64,000 bases of DNA from Fimbriimonadaceae bacterium. Its GTDB lineage: Bacteria > Armatimonadota > UBA10988. This document shows, one piece after another, positions 27,889 to 36,291 of this stretch; position 1 is the first letter of the stretch; each line of letters begins with the position of its first letter. The notes below the pieces were generated by a model, which did no database searches, was not told the origin of the DNA, and saw only the letters and a list, made by a program, of their open reading frames with translations. Location: assembly GCA_020850355.1 (NCBI GenBank), contig JADZEX010000034.1, positions 1 to 64,000 of the forward strand, in the 5' to 3' direction. Position numbers and translations under genes: made by a program.

Positions 27889-28374
27889 TCACTCGCCCTT
27901 CAGACAGCCGGGGGAGCCGCCGGTGGCGCGGCCGAGTGTGGATTCAGGGGGCGCCGCGGCGCCGGGCAGCAGGGCCGGCAGTGGCTGCCACTCCGCCAGC
28001 GGCGCCGGGCGGGCGGTGAAGTGCGCGAGGTGCGCGCCGCAGCGGCAGTCTGAGGAGCCGAAGCCGCGGACCGGTTCGCTGCCGCCCGCCCGCAGCAGGG
28101 CCTGGTGCAGCCCACATTCGCTGACCGCGGACGACAGCGACCAGACCCGGCAGTGCGTTGGCGGCACCCGGCTGGTGAGGTAGTCGACGTGCCAGCGCAG
28201 CGGCTTGCGGCGGGCGGCGTGGCGACGCAGCCGGTGGACCAGCCCGCGCTGCATCGAGCCGGTGTAGACCAGCCAGCCGGCCGGCAACAGCACCTCGCCG
28301 AGGGCGCCGACCCGCAGGCTCAGCGGGGCCGCCAGCGGGATCAGGAGTTGGTACCAGCCACCTTCAGGCAGCAT
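27889..28374 (-). CDS. DUF123 (GIY-YIG-like) protein
   Basis: 161 aa, starting MLPEGGWYQLLIPL. Family hallmarks: GWLVYTGSMQRGLVHRLRRHAARRKPLRWHVDYLTS, a conserved Glu-rich helix (SECGLHQALLRAGG), and GFGSSDCRCGAHLAHF, the DUF123 C-terminal motif. The domain is related to GIY-YIG nucleases and often accompanies endonuclease III, but its activity is not established. The start lies 11 bp inside the end of the LysE-family gene, which implies translational coupling. Confidence 0.8.
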   Translation of the reverse strand: MLPEGGWYQLLIPLAAPLSLRVGALGEVLLPAGWLVYTGSMQRGLVHRLRRHAARRKPLRWHVDYLTSRVPPTHCRVWSLSSAVSECGLHQALLRAGGSEPVRGFGSSDCRCGAHLAHFTARPAPLAEWQPLPALLPGAAAPPESTLGRATGGSPGCLKGE

Positions 28375-29029
28375 CGGCAACCGGCTCGGCCGGCCGCCGC
28401 GGCCGGCAACTGCTGAGCACGAAGCGCGCCCCGAAGAACAGCAGCGCCGCGGCACAGCCGCCGAGCAGGGCGCGGTAGACACTGTCGCGGAGCAGCCGCC
28501 CACCGAACGCCATCAAGGCCGCCACCAGGCTGTACCAGGCCAGGTCCGAGCTGATGTGGCCGGTGTAGAAAGCGACCGCCCCCGCCCGCCCGCGCTGGGT
28601 CATCGCGCTGGTCAGCAGGCCGAGTCCGATGGTCGCCCACCACAGCCAGAAGTAGGGGTTGGCAGCCGACAGCCAGAAGCCGGCCGCGACCGGCCCAAGC
28701 TGGCCCTGCGCGGGGTCGAGGCGGTGCAACGAGAGATCGCCAAGATGGCGCAGCATGTCGGCGGCCATCAGCCACAGCATCAGCCCGCCGACCAGGCCGA
28801 TCAGCCGCACCACCGGCGCATCCGGCCGCGACAGGAACTTGGCCAGGCCGCCGGCCACGGCGATCACCAGGCTGACCTCCAGCAGGAAGTGCCCCACCAC
28901 CACCTGCGGCCCAGCCGACCACCCGCGGGCCGCCGCAAGACTCAGCGTGGCCACCAGCACCGGCCCCGGCATCGCCGCGCCACTGAAGCCTGTTACAAAC
29001 GCTTCAACCAGGATCCGCGAAAGCCGCAA
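28364..29029 (-). CDS. LysE-family exporter
   Basis: 221 aa with six hydrophobic segments, as usual for LysE/RhtB amino-acid exporters. VEAFVTGFSGAAMPGPVLVATLSLAAARGW is the family N-terminus with its conserved P-G-P. ANPYFWLWWATIGLGLL matches the N-P-x-x-x-x-W motif in the middle. The start is uncertain: TTG at 29029 has GGGGAG just upstream and keeps the first helix, while the first in-frame ATG (before PGPV) would cut it away. The substrate is not predictable; basic amino acids, homoserine and similar compounds are typical. Confidence 0.75.
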   Translation of the reverse strand: MRLSRILVEAFVTGFSGAAMPGPVLVATLSLAAARGWSAGPQVVVGHFLLEVSLVIAVAGGLAKFLSRPDAPVVRLIGLVGGLMLWLMAADMLRHLGDLSLHRLDPAQGQLGPVAAGFWLSAANPYFWLWWATIGLGLLTSAMTQRGRAGAVAFYTGHISSDLAWYSLVAALMAFGGRLLRDSVYRALLGGCAAALLFFGARFVLSSCRPRRPAEPVADAA

Positions 29030-29182
29030 GATTCTCCCCTCGCCGGGAACATCCGTTCCCCGACGGTCGTTGTTACTGATACCGGGCTCGCAGGTCAGCC
29101 TCCTAGCCCTGGGCCCGGAAGGGCGGCTGCGCTCCTCGGCCCACTCTGCGCAGCAGCCCGTAGCTACCTCCCCGCGGTCGCG

Positions 29183-29218
29183 GAGGGGCGGACGGATCCC
29201 ACCCACCGTCCGCCCCTC
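29183..29218. terminator. Strong hairpin between the TIM-barrel and LysE genes
   Basis: A 13-bp perfect stem (GAGGGGCGGACGG with its complement) encloses a 10-nt loop. It lies about 20 bp past the stop of the minus-strand TIM-barrel gene. No T-run follows, so it is either a U-less terminator or a hairpin protecting the 3' end. Confidence 0.55.
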
Positions 29219-29240
29219 TGCACCGTTCTAGACCACGCCA

Positions 29241-30383
29241 TCAGACCATGTGATCCCGCAGCGCCGGGCCGATCCAGCTCAGGTTGGCGCGCGACATCTC
29301 GCTGTAGTTGTAGAAGATCACCCCATCGGCGCCGGCCTCGTCGCAGGCCGCGACGATCTCACGCAGGGCCGCCGCGCTGGGCACGTCACCGAAACCTGGG
29401 CGCAGGCCGACCTGCAGCTCCTGGCCGGCCTCGAGCTGCTGCCGCCGGGCGCTGACCCGTTGGTGGACCTGGGCGGCGTTCAGCCCGTACCCGCTGCAGG
29501 TCACAATCTGGTACTGCGAGCCGCCCTCGAACCCTTCGAGCAGCGTGGTGCCCCCAGCCAGGGCGGCGCGACAGAGGTCCTTGACCCCCTCCTCCAGCGT
29601 GGTCTGCGCATTCTGGTACTGCCGCAGCGCCGGTAGCCGTTCGAGCAGCTCGTCCCAACTGCCGGGCCACTCCGCCGGGCGGTCGGGGGCGCTGTCGAAG
29701 TAGCCCTGCAGCAGCGCCGCCACCTGGTCCCGCAGCTTGCCGGCGTTGATCCCCGCGGCGCGGGCCATCGCCAGGTCGTGCTCGGCGAAGCTGAGGTCGA
29801 ACAGCCGCCCGGCGACGGCGTCCAGGACGACGCTGTAGCGCTCGTGGTGGTGCCCGTGCCGGAAGCCCAGGTAGCCTGGCGACTCGAGCTGGATCGCGCG
29901 CGGGCGGTAGCTCAGGGCGAGGTTGCGCACCAGCACCTCGAGGTACTGCCGGACGTCGGGATGCGCCGGGTTCAGGGCATGGGGGTAGCGGTCGCCGAAG
30001 CAGTTCTGGACACAGACCTCGGGGTGGGCCAGGCCGAGGGCCGTGTTGTGGCAGCAGATCGTCCAGGTCGAGAGCGTCAGGCCGTACGAGCCGACGGCGT
30101 CGCGCAGGGCCGCGAGCTGATCCACCTCGTGGCAACACCGCGCGATCGGCGGTCGCAGGCGGCAGTCCTCCCAGAGGTCGGGTGCCGGCTGAAAGTAGAG
30201 CGCCCCATCTTCGGGCAGCCAGCACCGGCGGCCGCGGGAGTGGGGGTGGATGAACCACCCGGCGTGGTAGTTGCTGGCCGGGTAGAGCGTCGTCAAGCCG
30301 GCGTCACGGGCGTATCCGAGCACGGTCTCCAGGCCATCGGACCAGACGTCCCAGGCGTGCATCCAGAGTCCGGCCGTCTTCAT
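29241..30383 (-). CDS. Uncharacterised TIM-barrel-type protein, possibly carbohydrate-active
   Basis: 380 aa, starting MKTAGLWMHAWDVWSDGLETVLGYARDAGLTTLYPA. The repeated strand/helix pattern and aromatic-rich loops (NYHAGWFIHPHSR, LSTWTICCHNT, LESPGYLGFRHGHHHERY) resemble glycosidase-like barrels. Candidate acidic residues are Glu in QLESPG and Glu in EGFEGGSQYQ, but no family motif is certain. FYNYSEMSRANLSWIG ends the barrel. There is no signal peptide. It is a lone gene with an inverted repeat 20 bp before its start and a hairpin after its stop. Confidence 0.55.
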   Translation of the reverse strand: MKTAGLWMHAWDVWSDGLETVLGYARDAGLTTLYPASNYHAGWFIHPHSRGRRCWLPEDGALYFQPAPDLWEDCRLRPPIARCCHEVDQLAALRDAVGSYGLTLSTWTICCHNTALGLAHPEVCVQNCFGDRYPHALNPAHPDVRQYLEVLVRNLALSYRPRAIQLESPGYLGFRHGHHHERYSVVLDAVAGRLFDLSFAEHDLAMARAAGINAGKLRDQVAALLQGYFDSAPDRPAEWPGSWDELLERLPALRQYQNAQTTLEEGVKDLCRAALAGGTTLLEGFEGGSQYQIVTCSGYGLNAAQVHQRVSARRQQLEAGQELQVGLRPGFGDVPSAAALREIVAACDEAGADGVIFYNYSEMSRANLSWIGPALRDHMV

Positions 30384-30403
30384 GCAGCTACCCTCGAAAC
30401 CGC

Positions 30404-30437
30404 TCGGATCCGGTCCGCCCCCTGCGGCCGGATCCGA
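30404..30437. promoter_or_regulatory. Inverted repeat upstream of the TIM-barrel gene
   Basis: A perfect 10-bp inverted repeat (TCGGATCCGG / CCGGATCCGA) has a 14-bp centre. It lies 20-54 bp before the start of the minus-strand gene. Each arm contains TCCGGA-like dyads. It could be an operator or an mRNA leader hairpin. Confidence 0.4.
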
Positions 30438-30934
30438 AGCGGTCGCGAGTTCGCCACGCTGCGGCGGTGTCCTTCGACCCTACCCCCACGGCCCGCTGCC
30501 GCGCGGGCTGGAGGGCCAGGCCCCGCCGGTGGCGCGCTGGCTGAGATTCCAGGCGGTGTTCACCACCAGGTCCCCGGTGAGGTTGCCGCCGCCGCCGCCA
30601 AACAGCTCCAGATCCGCACGCGCATCACCGCACTCCTTGCTTGTCGGCGCCAGCGGCCCCCCGCCCTGAGTACGCCCCAGCCCGCCAATCCCTTCCCGGC
30701 GCGCCGTTACCCGGCCGCTCCCACCGGCCGGCTGAGGGCGCTCGCGGGGAGCGCTCCTGTAGCGGCAACCCTTGCGGTTGCCGACGCAGTCGACCACGTC
30801 AGGCGGACCGGCGGCGAAACACGGGTCTGGACTGACGGTACTCCGACGGTCCTGACCCGTTTTCGCCGCCACCACCTACAGCCAGCCCGGACCAGCGGTC
30901 GCCCGCGGCGGACCGGATGGAGACGGCGCCCCTT
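30438..30934. other. Non-coding stretch, no gene recognised
   Basis: About 500 bp with open frames but no convincing start, codon pattern or domain. It contains one small hairpin at 30763-30783. A minus-strand open frame covering 30480-30875 reads ADLELFGGGGGNLTGDLV near its end, which could be a decayed gene remnant, but this is weak. Confidence 0.4.
30763..30783. repeat. REP-like hairpin
   Basis: CGGCAACC-CTTGC-GGTTGCCG: a perfect 8-bp stem with a 5-nt loop, flanked by GGAGCGCTCC, itself a palindrome. The style matches dispersed extragenic palindromes. Other genomic copies cannot be checked here. Confidence 0.45.
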
Positions 30935-31600
30935 ATCCCGACGGATCCGCTCACCGTCGCCAACCTGGCCCTTCGAGACGGCCTGCGGCCTGCGCAGGAC
31001 CAGCGGGTTGGGGTTGGTGGGCTGGGAAGAAGGATGGGCGGACGGCCTGGGTCTGCCCGACCACGAACCAATCCCAACCGCTTGTCCTGAGCCGCCGCGC
31101 AGCGGCGAGTCGAAGGGCCAGGCACCCGATCCCAGCCGATCCGTCCACCGTCGCCAACTCCGCCCTTCGAGACGGCCTGCGGCCTGCGCAGGACCAGCGG
31201 GTTGGGGTTGGTGGGCTGGGAAGAAGGATGGGCGGACGGCCTGGATCCGCCAGACCGCGAGCCAATCCCAACCGCTTGTCCTGAGCCGCCGCGTAGCGGC
31301 GAGTCGAAGGGCCAGGCACTGGATCCCAGCGGATCCGCCCACCGTCGTCAACCTGGCCCTTCGAGACGGCCTGCGGCCTGCGCAGGACCAGCGGGTTGGG
31401 GGTGGTGGGCTGGGAAGAAGGACGGGCGGGCGGCCTGGGTCTGCCCGACCACGAACCAATCCCAACCGCTTGTCCTGAGCCGCCGCGCAGCGGCGAGTCG
31501 AAGGGCCAGGCACCGGATCCCAGCCGATCCGCCCACCGTCGCCAACCTGGCCCTTCGAGACGGCCTGCGCAGGACCAGCGGGTTGGGGGTGGTGGGTGGG
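30935..31600. repeat. 194-bp tandem repeat array (3.4 copies) with hairpin arms
   Basis: Units start at 30935, 31129, 31323 and 31517. The marker CACCGTCG recurs at 30952, 31146, 31340 and 31534, exactly 194 bp apart. The last copy is partial and carries a 7-bp deletion. Each full unit contains a left arm beginning GGCCCTTCGA and ending AGCGGGTTGGG, and a right arm that is its imperfect complement (CCCAACCGCT ... TCGAAGGGCC). The pairs span 30967-31119, 31161-31313 and 31355-31507. Each right arm also has an internal GCCGC/GCGGC hairpin. The copies differ by a few substitutions. The design is that of paired REP sequences (BIME-like) amplified in tandem. Confidence 0.85.
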
Positions 31601-31677
31601 ACGGACGGGCGTCCGCCGACCTGGGCCGCGCGCCGGACTCGTCTTGACAACGCCCGCCGCCCGTGGAATCCTGGAAT

Positions 31678-31693
31678 GCAAACACATGTTTGC
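31678..31693 (+). promoter_or_regulatory. LexA-type SOS operator before the mutagenesis cassette
   Basis: GCAAACACATGTTTGC: a perfect 7-bp inverted repeat with a 2-bp centre. It fits the Gram-positive/actinobacterial SOS-box form CGAAC-N4-GTTCG with G-to-A changes in each half (CAAAC-N4-GTTTG). It lies 17 bp upstream of the ImuB-like start and downstream of a consensus -35 TTGACA at 31644-31649, where a repressor would block transcription. The imuB-dnaE2 type of cassette is LexA-controlled in many bacteria. Confidence 0.6.
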
Positions 31694-31710
31694 TGTGCCG
31701 GAGAAGAGTC

Positions 31711-33114
31711 ATGGCGCGGACGGTGTTGCACGTGCAGTTGCCGGGGGTCTATGTGGCGGCGGCGGTGGAGGAGGGGCAGGTGGCGGCGGGGCAGCCGGTG
31801 GTGGTGCGGCGGGGGGATCGGATTGTGGATGTGGCGGGGATTCCGGAGTTGCGGCGGGGGCAGCCGGTGCGGGTGGCGCGGCGGCTGGCGCCGCGGGCGG
31901 TGGTGGTGCCGGTGGAGGCGGTGGGCGGGGCCGAGGTGTTGCGGGCGGTGTGGGACAAGCTGCTGGAGATGGGCCCGGCGGTGGAGCCGAGCAGTTGGCA
32001 GTCGGGCTATGTCGATGTCACGGGCTGCCTGCCCCGGCGGGGGGTGGCGGCGCATCTGGCGGCTTTGGCGAAGCGGCTGAGTCGCCTGACGGGTCAGCCG
32101 CCGGCGCAGGGTATGGCGGCCAACAAGCTGGTGGCGCGGCACGCCTCACCGTTGCGGCAGATGGTGGCGCCCGAGGAGACCACGGCGTTTCTGCAGGAGC
32201 AGCCGTTGCGGCCAGGGCAGGGGCTGGCCAGCCGGCTGGTGGAGCAGCTCGGTGAACTCGGCTGTCGCCTCTGGGGTGAGGTGGCGGCGGTCCCCGAGCC
32301 GCGGCTGTACAGCCTCTTTGGCCCGCTCGGCACGTTGGTCCACCGCTGGTCGCAGGGGCACGACCCGCGGCCGGTGCAGGCGAAGTACCCGCCGCCCAGC
32401 GAGACCGTCAGCGCGGCGGTGGAGGGTGACGAGCATGGCGGCTGGGTGGTCCACCTCGGCCGTCTGGCCGACCGGCTGGCGGCGCGGCTGCAGCAGCGTG
32501 GGGAGCTGGCGACCGAGGTGATCTTGGAGGTGGTGACGCGGGAGACGACCCTCCGCCGGCCGCGGCGGTTTCCGCGGGGGATCACCAGCGATGCGCGCCT
32601 GCGGGCGGTGGTGCTGGGGCTGCTGCCGACCGACCTCGACCCGCAGCGGGTCGAGGAGCTGCGGTTGACGGTGCGCGGATTGCGCCGCCGCGGCGTGGTG
32701 CAGGGGGTGCTGGTGTGGGATGAGCCCGAGGAGCGCCGGCACCTGGTCGACGGCGTGATCGCCGCGGTGCGCGAGTCCTACACGCTGCGCAGCCTGGGTT
32801 GGGGGGCCGATGTGCTGACCAACCGCGAGCGCCTGGCCGAGAGTGTCTGGCGGCTGGAGGGTGCTGGCAACCCCACCCCGCGGCGCTGGGAGCAGGCGGC
32901 GGCCGTCGCCACGACTGTCCAGGGGCTGCCCGCCCGGCTGGCCTGGGGCCCGGGTGAGCACGCGGTGGAGGGGGTGCTCGACCGCTGGCAGGAGACCGGC
33001 CGCTGGTGGGACGGTGAGCCGCGCCGGGAGTTCTTCCGGGTCGAGGCGGCCGGCCGGTTCGACCTCTCGCGCGATGAAGCGGGCGCCTGGCGGGTCGAGG
33101 CGGGGTGGGACTGA
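31711..33114 (+). CDS. imuB: ImuB-like Y-family polymerase homologue, catalytically dead
   Basis: 467 aa, starting MARTVLHVQLPGVYVAA. It aligns with DinB-type polymerases, where this position reads H-V-D-M-D-x-F-Y-A. The first metal-binding Asp is replaced (HVQLPGVY). At the second site, QSGYVDVTG stands for the usual D-E-x-Y-L-D-V-T, so the D-E pair is also lost. The finger/thumb and little-finger regions are kept (LTGQPPAQGMAANKLVARHAS; RRFPRGITSD). The last ~60 residues (REFFRVEAAGRFDLSRDEAGAWRVEAGWD) match the small C-terminal domain often fused to ImuB. The protein probably acts as the clamp-linked adaptor of an error-prone translesion complex with DnaE2, which starts 6 bp downstream. 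Confidence 0.8.
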   Translation: MARTVLHVQLPGVYVAAAVEEGQVAAGQPVVVRRGDRIVDVAGIPELRRGQPVRVARRLAPRAVVVPVEAVGGAEVLRAVWDKLLEMGPAVEPSSWQSGYVDVTGCLPRRGVAAHLAALAKRLSRLTGQPPAQGMAANKLVARHASPLRQMVAPEETTAFLQEQPLRPGQGLASRLVEQLGELGCRLWGEVAAVPEPRLYSLFGPLGTLVHRWSQGHDPRPVQAKYPPPSETVSAAVEGDEHGGWVVHLGRLADRLAARLQQRGELATEVILEVVTRETTLRRPRRFPRGITSDARLRAVVLGLLPTDLDPQRVEELRLTVRGLRRRGVVQGVLVWDEPEERRHLVDGVIAAVRESYTLRSLGWGADVLTNRERLAESVWRLEGAGNPTPRRWEQAAAVATTVQGLPARLAWGPGEHAVEGVLDRWQETGRWWDGEPRREFFRVEAAGRFDLSRDEAGAWRVEAGWD

Positions 33115-33120
33115 AGCCTG

Positions 33121-36100
33121 ATGAGCGCCGACTTCGTGCATCTGCGGGCGACCAGTTGCTACGCCTTCCTCCGCGGTGCGGGGCACCCCGAGGCTTACGC
33201 CGAACGTGCCGCCGAGCTGGGCTACAGCGCGCTGGCGTTGACCGAGGAAGACTACCTCTGCGGCTTGCGCCGCTTCGAGGGCGCCTGTCAGGCGGTCGGG
33301 CTGCGGCCCCTGCTGGGGGCCACCCTGAGCACCACCGCCGGGCCGTTGAGCTTCCTGTGTCGCGACCGCGAGGGCTACCGCAAGCTCTGTCGCCTGCTCA
33401 GCGCGATGCACCTGGCGGCGGCCCCGACCGCTGCCGAGGCCGACGACGAGGACCCGCTGCTGCCGCCCCTCTCGATCCGCGGCGGCCGGCCGGCGACCTG
33501 GGACGACCTCGCCGAACTCGCCGGCGATCACCTGCTGGTGCTCACCGGTGGTCGCCGCGGGCGGCTGGCGGAGCGGCTGCGGCAGCGCGACGAAGATGGC
33601 GCGGCGGCCTGGCTGCGGCAACTGCTCGAGCGCTTTGGCCGGCGGCAGGTGGTGGTTGAGCTGCACCGCCTGGGCTGTCCCGGCGACCACACCCTGACCT
33701 TGCGGCAAGCCGCTTTGGCCAGCCGCCTGGGCCTGCGCTACGCCGCCACCAACGACGTGCGGTACGTGCGGCGCGAGCAGTTCCCGGTCTACGACATCCT
33801 CTGCTGCACCCGCGTGCTGCAAACCGTCGACACCCCCTTCGCCGGCCGGCCGGTCAACGATCTGCAACACCTCGCCAGCCCGGCCGCGATGCAGCGCCGT
33901 TTCGCCGACCTGCCGGCAGCGCTCAGCAACACCGTCGAACTGGCCGCCGAGTGCGCCACGTTGCAGCTCGGGCGCGACCGCTTCGTGCCCTGTTACAACG
34001 GCCTGCCACCCGCGGAGCAGGCGGTCTACCTGAGCCGCCTGGTCAGCGACGGGGTGCTCGAACGGTACCCCCGCGAGCAGTGGCGGGCGGTCTTCGAGCG
34101 CGTCAAAGAAGAGCTGCGGATCATCCGCGCGCTGCACCTGGAGGGCTACTTCCTGCTGGTCTGGGACGTCTGCCGCTGGGCCCGCGCGCAGGGCATCCGC
34201 TGCGCCGGACGCGGCTCGGCGGCGGGCAGTGTGGTCTGTTACGCCTTGCGCATCACCAATGTCGACGCGCACCGCCGCGAGATCACCCTGGCCCGCTTCC
34301 TGAACGAGCAGCGCACCGAGAGTCTGCCCGACATCGACGTCGACTTCGACCGCGCCGGGCGCGACAAGGTGATTGACTACCTCGTGGCGCGCTACGGCGC
34401 CGACCATGTGGCGATGACCGGCACCTACATGCGGTACCACGCCCGCAGCGCGATTCGCGATGTCGGCCGCGCGCTGGCACTGCCGCCGGAGGATGTCGAC
34501 CGCCTCGCCAAGTCGCTCCCCCGGCTCGGCTGTGACCAGGTCGACGGCGCCGAGATCAAGTATCCCGACGTCCGCCACTCCCCCTGGGCCGAGGCCCGCT
34601 TCGCCCGCCTGCGGGACCTCTTGCCGGCCCTGAGCGGCATCCCGCGCCACCTCGGCACGCACCTCGGCGGGGTGATCATCACCCCCGAGCCGCTGGCCGA
34701 CCTGCTGCCGGTACAGCGCGCCGGGAAGCCCTACCGGGTGATTCAGGGCGACAAAGAAGACGTCGAAGACCGCCTCGTGAAGTTCGATTGCCTCTGCCTG
34801 CCGATGTTCAGCGTGATCGAAGACGCCAACCGCTTCGTGAAGCAGCACACCCCGCAGTTTGAGGTCTTCGATGTCCCGCTCGACGACGCCGCCACCTTCG
34901 CGCGGCTGCGGCGCAGCGAGACGATGGGCGCCTTCGAGGTCGGTTCACCGGCCCAGCGGGCGTTGCACGCCCGGCTGCATTGCGACGACTTCGAACCGTT
35001 GGTGGCGGCCCTGGCGCTGATCCGGCCGGGGCCCATCAAGGGCAACATGGTCGAGCGTTACCTGGCCCGCCGGCAGGGCCACGAGGCGGTCGAGTACTGG
35101 CTGCCCGACCTGGAGCCGGTGCTGCGCAAGACCTACGGGGTGCTGGTCTACCAGGAGCAGGTGATCGAAGTCGCGCGGATCGCCGCCGGCCTCTCGGCGG
35201 CCGAGGCCGACATCCTGCGCCGCAGCATCAGCCATTACCGCAGCGAAGAGGCGATGACCAAACTCGGTGCGAACTTCTGCGCCAAAGCGGTGGCGCATGG
35301 CCTGTCCGAGGCGACGGCGACGCAGATCTTTCAGGCGGTCCGCGGCTTTGCCGGCTACGGCTTCTGCGAGTCCCACGCCGCCGCCTTCGCCGACACGGCG
35401 TACCGCAGCGTCTACTTGATTGAGCACCACCCCGCCGAGTACTTTGCCGGCCTGCTGCGCCACCAGCCGATGGGCTTCTATCCGCCCCACACGCTGGTCA
35501 ACCTGGTCCGCCGCCGGGGCATTCGGGTGGTTGGCCCGGCGCTCAACAGCGGCCCGGCTCGGACCACGGCGCAGGAGGGCGCGATTCACATTGGCCTGGC
35601 GCAGATCAAGCGGATCCTGCCCGAGACGGCGGAGCGGATCGTGGAGACTCGCCCGCACCACAGTCTGGGCGACCTGCTACGCGCGACGCGGCTGCCGAAG
35701 GACCGGGTCGCCAGCCTGATCCGCGCCGGTGCCTGCGACGAGCTCTCGGACCACCGTCGGATGCTGCTGTGGCAGTTGCAGGAGCTGCCGCACACCCCGC
35801 CCGACCCGCAGTGGCACCTCGATCTGCCGCCCTGCGACCCGCCCCCCGATCCGCGGCTGCCGCGCTTCAACGAGTGGGACCTGCTGGCCGGCGAATGGGA
35901 CGCGCTGGGCTTTCCGCTGAGCAGCCACCCGCTGGAGTCGCTGCGTCCGACGCTGCTGGCCCGCGGGGTCAGCCCGATTGCGACCTTCGCCGGCGCCCCG
36001 CCGCGGACGCGCTTCCGGCTGGCCGGCCTGGTGCTCCGCCCCCACCGCCCGCCGACCCGTACCGGGCGCAACACGCTGTTCTTCGACCTGGAGGACGAGA

Positions 36101-36291
36101 CCGGCGTGGTCAGCGTGACCTGCTTCAAGGACGTCTACCAGCGCGACGGGCACCATGTGCTGCGGCACCCCGTGGTGCAGGTCGACGGCGCGGTCGACGA
36201 GCGCACCGGGCTGAGCCTGATCGCCAGCCGCGTGCAGCCGATCAGCGAGCCCCGCACCCTCGCCTCACCGCACGCCCGGACGCTCTACTGA
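33121..36291 (+). CDS. dnaE2: Error-prone DNA polymerase III alpha, DnaE2/ImuC
   Basis: 1056 aa C-family polymerase, the size of DnaE2 rather than replicative DnaE. The catalytic aspartates are in LPDIDVDFDRAGRDK (D404, D406), with AGRGSAAGSVVCYAL before them and RPGPIKGNMVERYLARR after. VYQEQVIEVARIAAGLSAAEADILRR and FGYGFCESHAAAFA-type motifs (here GYGFCESHAAAFADTAYR) follow. The C-terminus carries an OB-fold (RFRLAGLVLRPHRPPTRTGRNTLFFDLEDETG). The N-terminal PHP domain lacks its metal-binding histidines: LRATSCYAF replaces the H-x-H strand and LTEEDYLCG replaces T-D-H-D. This is the translesion, mutagenic polymerase, working with the ImuB-like protein. It overlaps the convergent kinase-fold gene by 7 bp. 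Confidence 0.92.
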   Translation: MSADFVHLRATSCYAFLRGAGHPEAYAERAAELGYSALALTEEDYLCGLRRFEGACQAVGLRPLLGATLSTTAGPLSFLCRDREGYRKLCRLLSAMHLAAAPTAAEADDEDPLLPPLSIRGGRPATWDDLAELAGDHLLVLTGGRRGRLAERLRQRDEDGAAAWLRQLLERFGRRQVVVELHRLGCPGDHTLTLRQAALASRLGLRYAATNDVRYVRREQFPVYDILCCTRVLQTVDTPFAGRPVNDLQHLASPAAMQRRFADLPAALSNTVELAAECATLQLGRDRFVPCYNGLPPAEQAVYLSRLVSDGVLERYPREQWRAVFERVKEELRIIRALHLEGYFLLVWDVCRWARAQGIRCAGRGSAAGSVVCYALRITNVDAHRREITLARFLNEQRTESLPDIDVDFDRAGRDKVIDYLVARYGADHVAMTGTYMRYHARSAIRDVGRALALPPEDVDRLAKSLPRLGCDQVDGAEIKYPDVRHSPWAEARFARLRDLLPALSGIPRHLGTHLGGVIITPEPLADLLPVQRAGKPYRVIQGDKEDVEDRLVKFDCLCLPMFSVIEDANRFVKQHTPQFEVFDVPLDDAATFARLRRSETMGAFEVGSPAQRALHARLHCDDFEPLVAALALIRPGPIKGNMVERYLARRQGHEAVEYWLPDLEPVLRKTYGVLVYQEQVIEVARIAAGLSAAEADILRRSISHYRSEEAMTKLGANFCAKAVAHGLSEATATQIFQAVRGFAGYGFCESHAAAFADTAYRSVYLIEHHPAEYFAGLLRHQPMGFYPPHTLVNLVRRRGIRVVGPALNSGPARTTAQEGAIHIGLAQIKRILPETAERIVETRPHHSLGDLLRATRLPKDRVASLIRAGACDELSDHRRMLLWQLQELPHTPPDPQWHLDLPPCDPPPDPRLPRFNEWDLLAGEWDALGFPLSSHPLESLRPTLLARGVSPIATFAGAPPRTRFRLAGLVLRPHRPPTRTGRNTLFFDLEDETGVVSVTCFKDVYQRDGHHVLRHPVVQVDGAVDERTGLSLIASRVQPISEPRTLASPHARTLY

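Noticed and set aside
30480-30875. 131-codon minus-strand open frame
   Set aside because: A few residues near its end look protein-like (ELFGGGGGNLTGDLVVN), but there is no good start, ribosome binding site or recognisable domain. At most a gene remnant.
30935-31600. CRISPR array
   Set aside because: Repeat units are 194 bp and contiguous, with no short repeat/unique spacer alternation and no cas genes.
30707-31712. Repeated peptide-like frames on both strands (WWAGKKDG-type repeats)
   Set aside because: They are produced by the 194-bp DNA repeat being near a multiple of three plus two. The frames differ between copies and there is no start or ribosome binding site. A DNA-level repeat explains them.
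32146-34848. A 900-codon minus-strand open frame
   Set aside because: Spans the ImuB/DnaE2 junction in antisense. No domain and a shadow-like composition.
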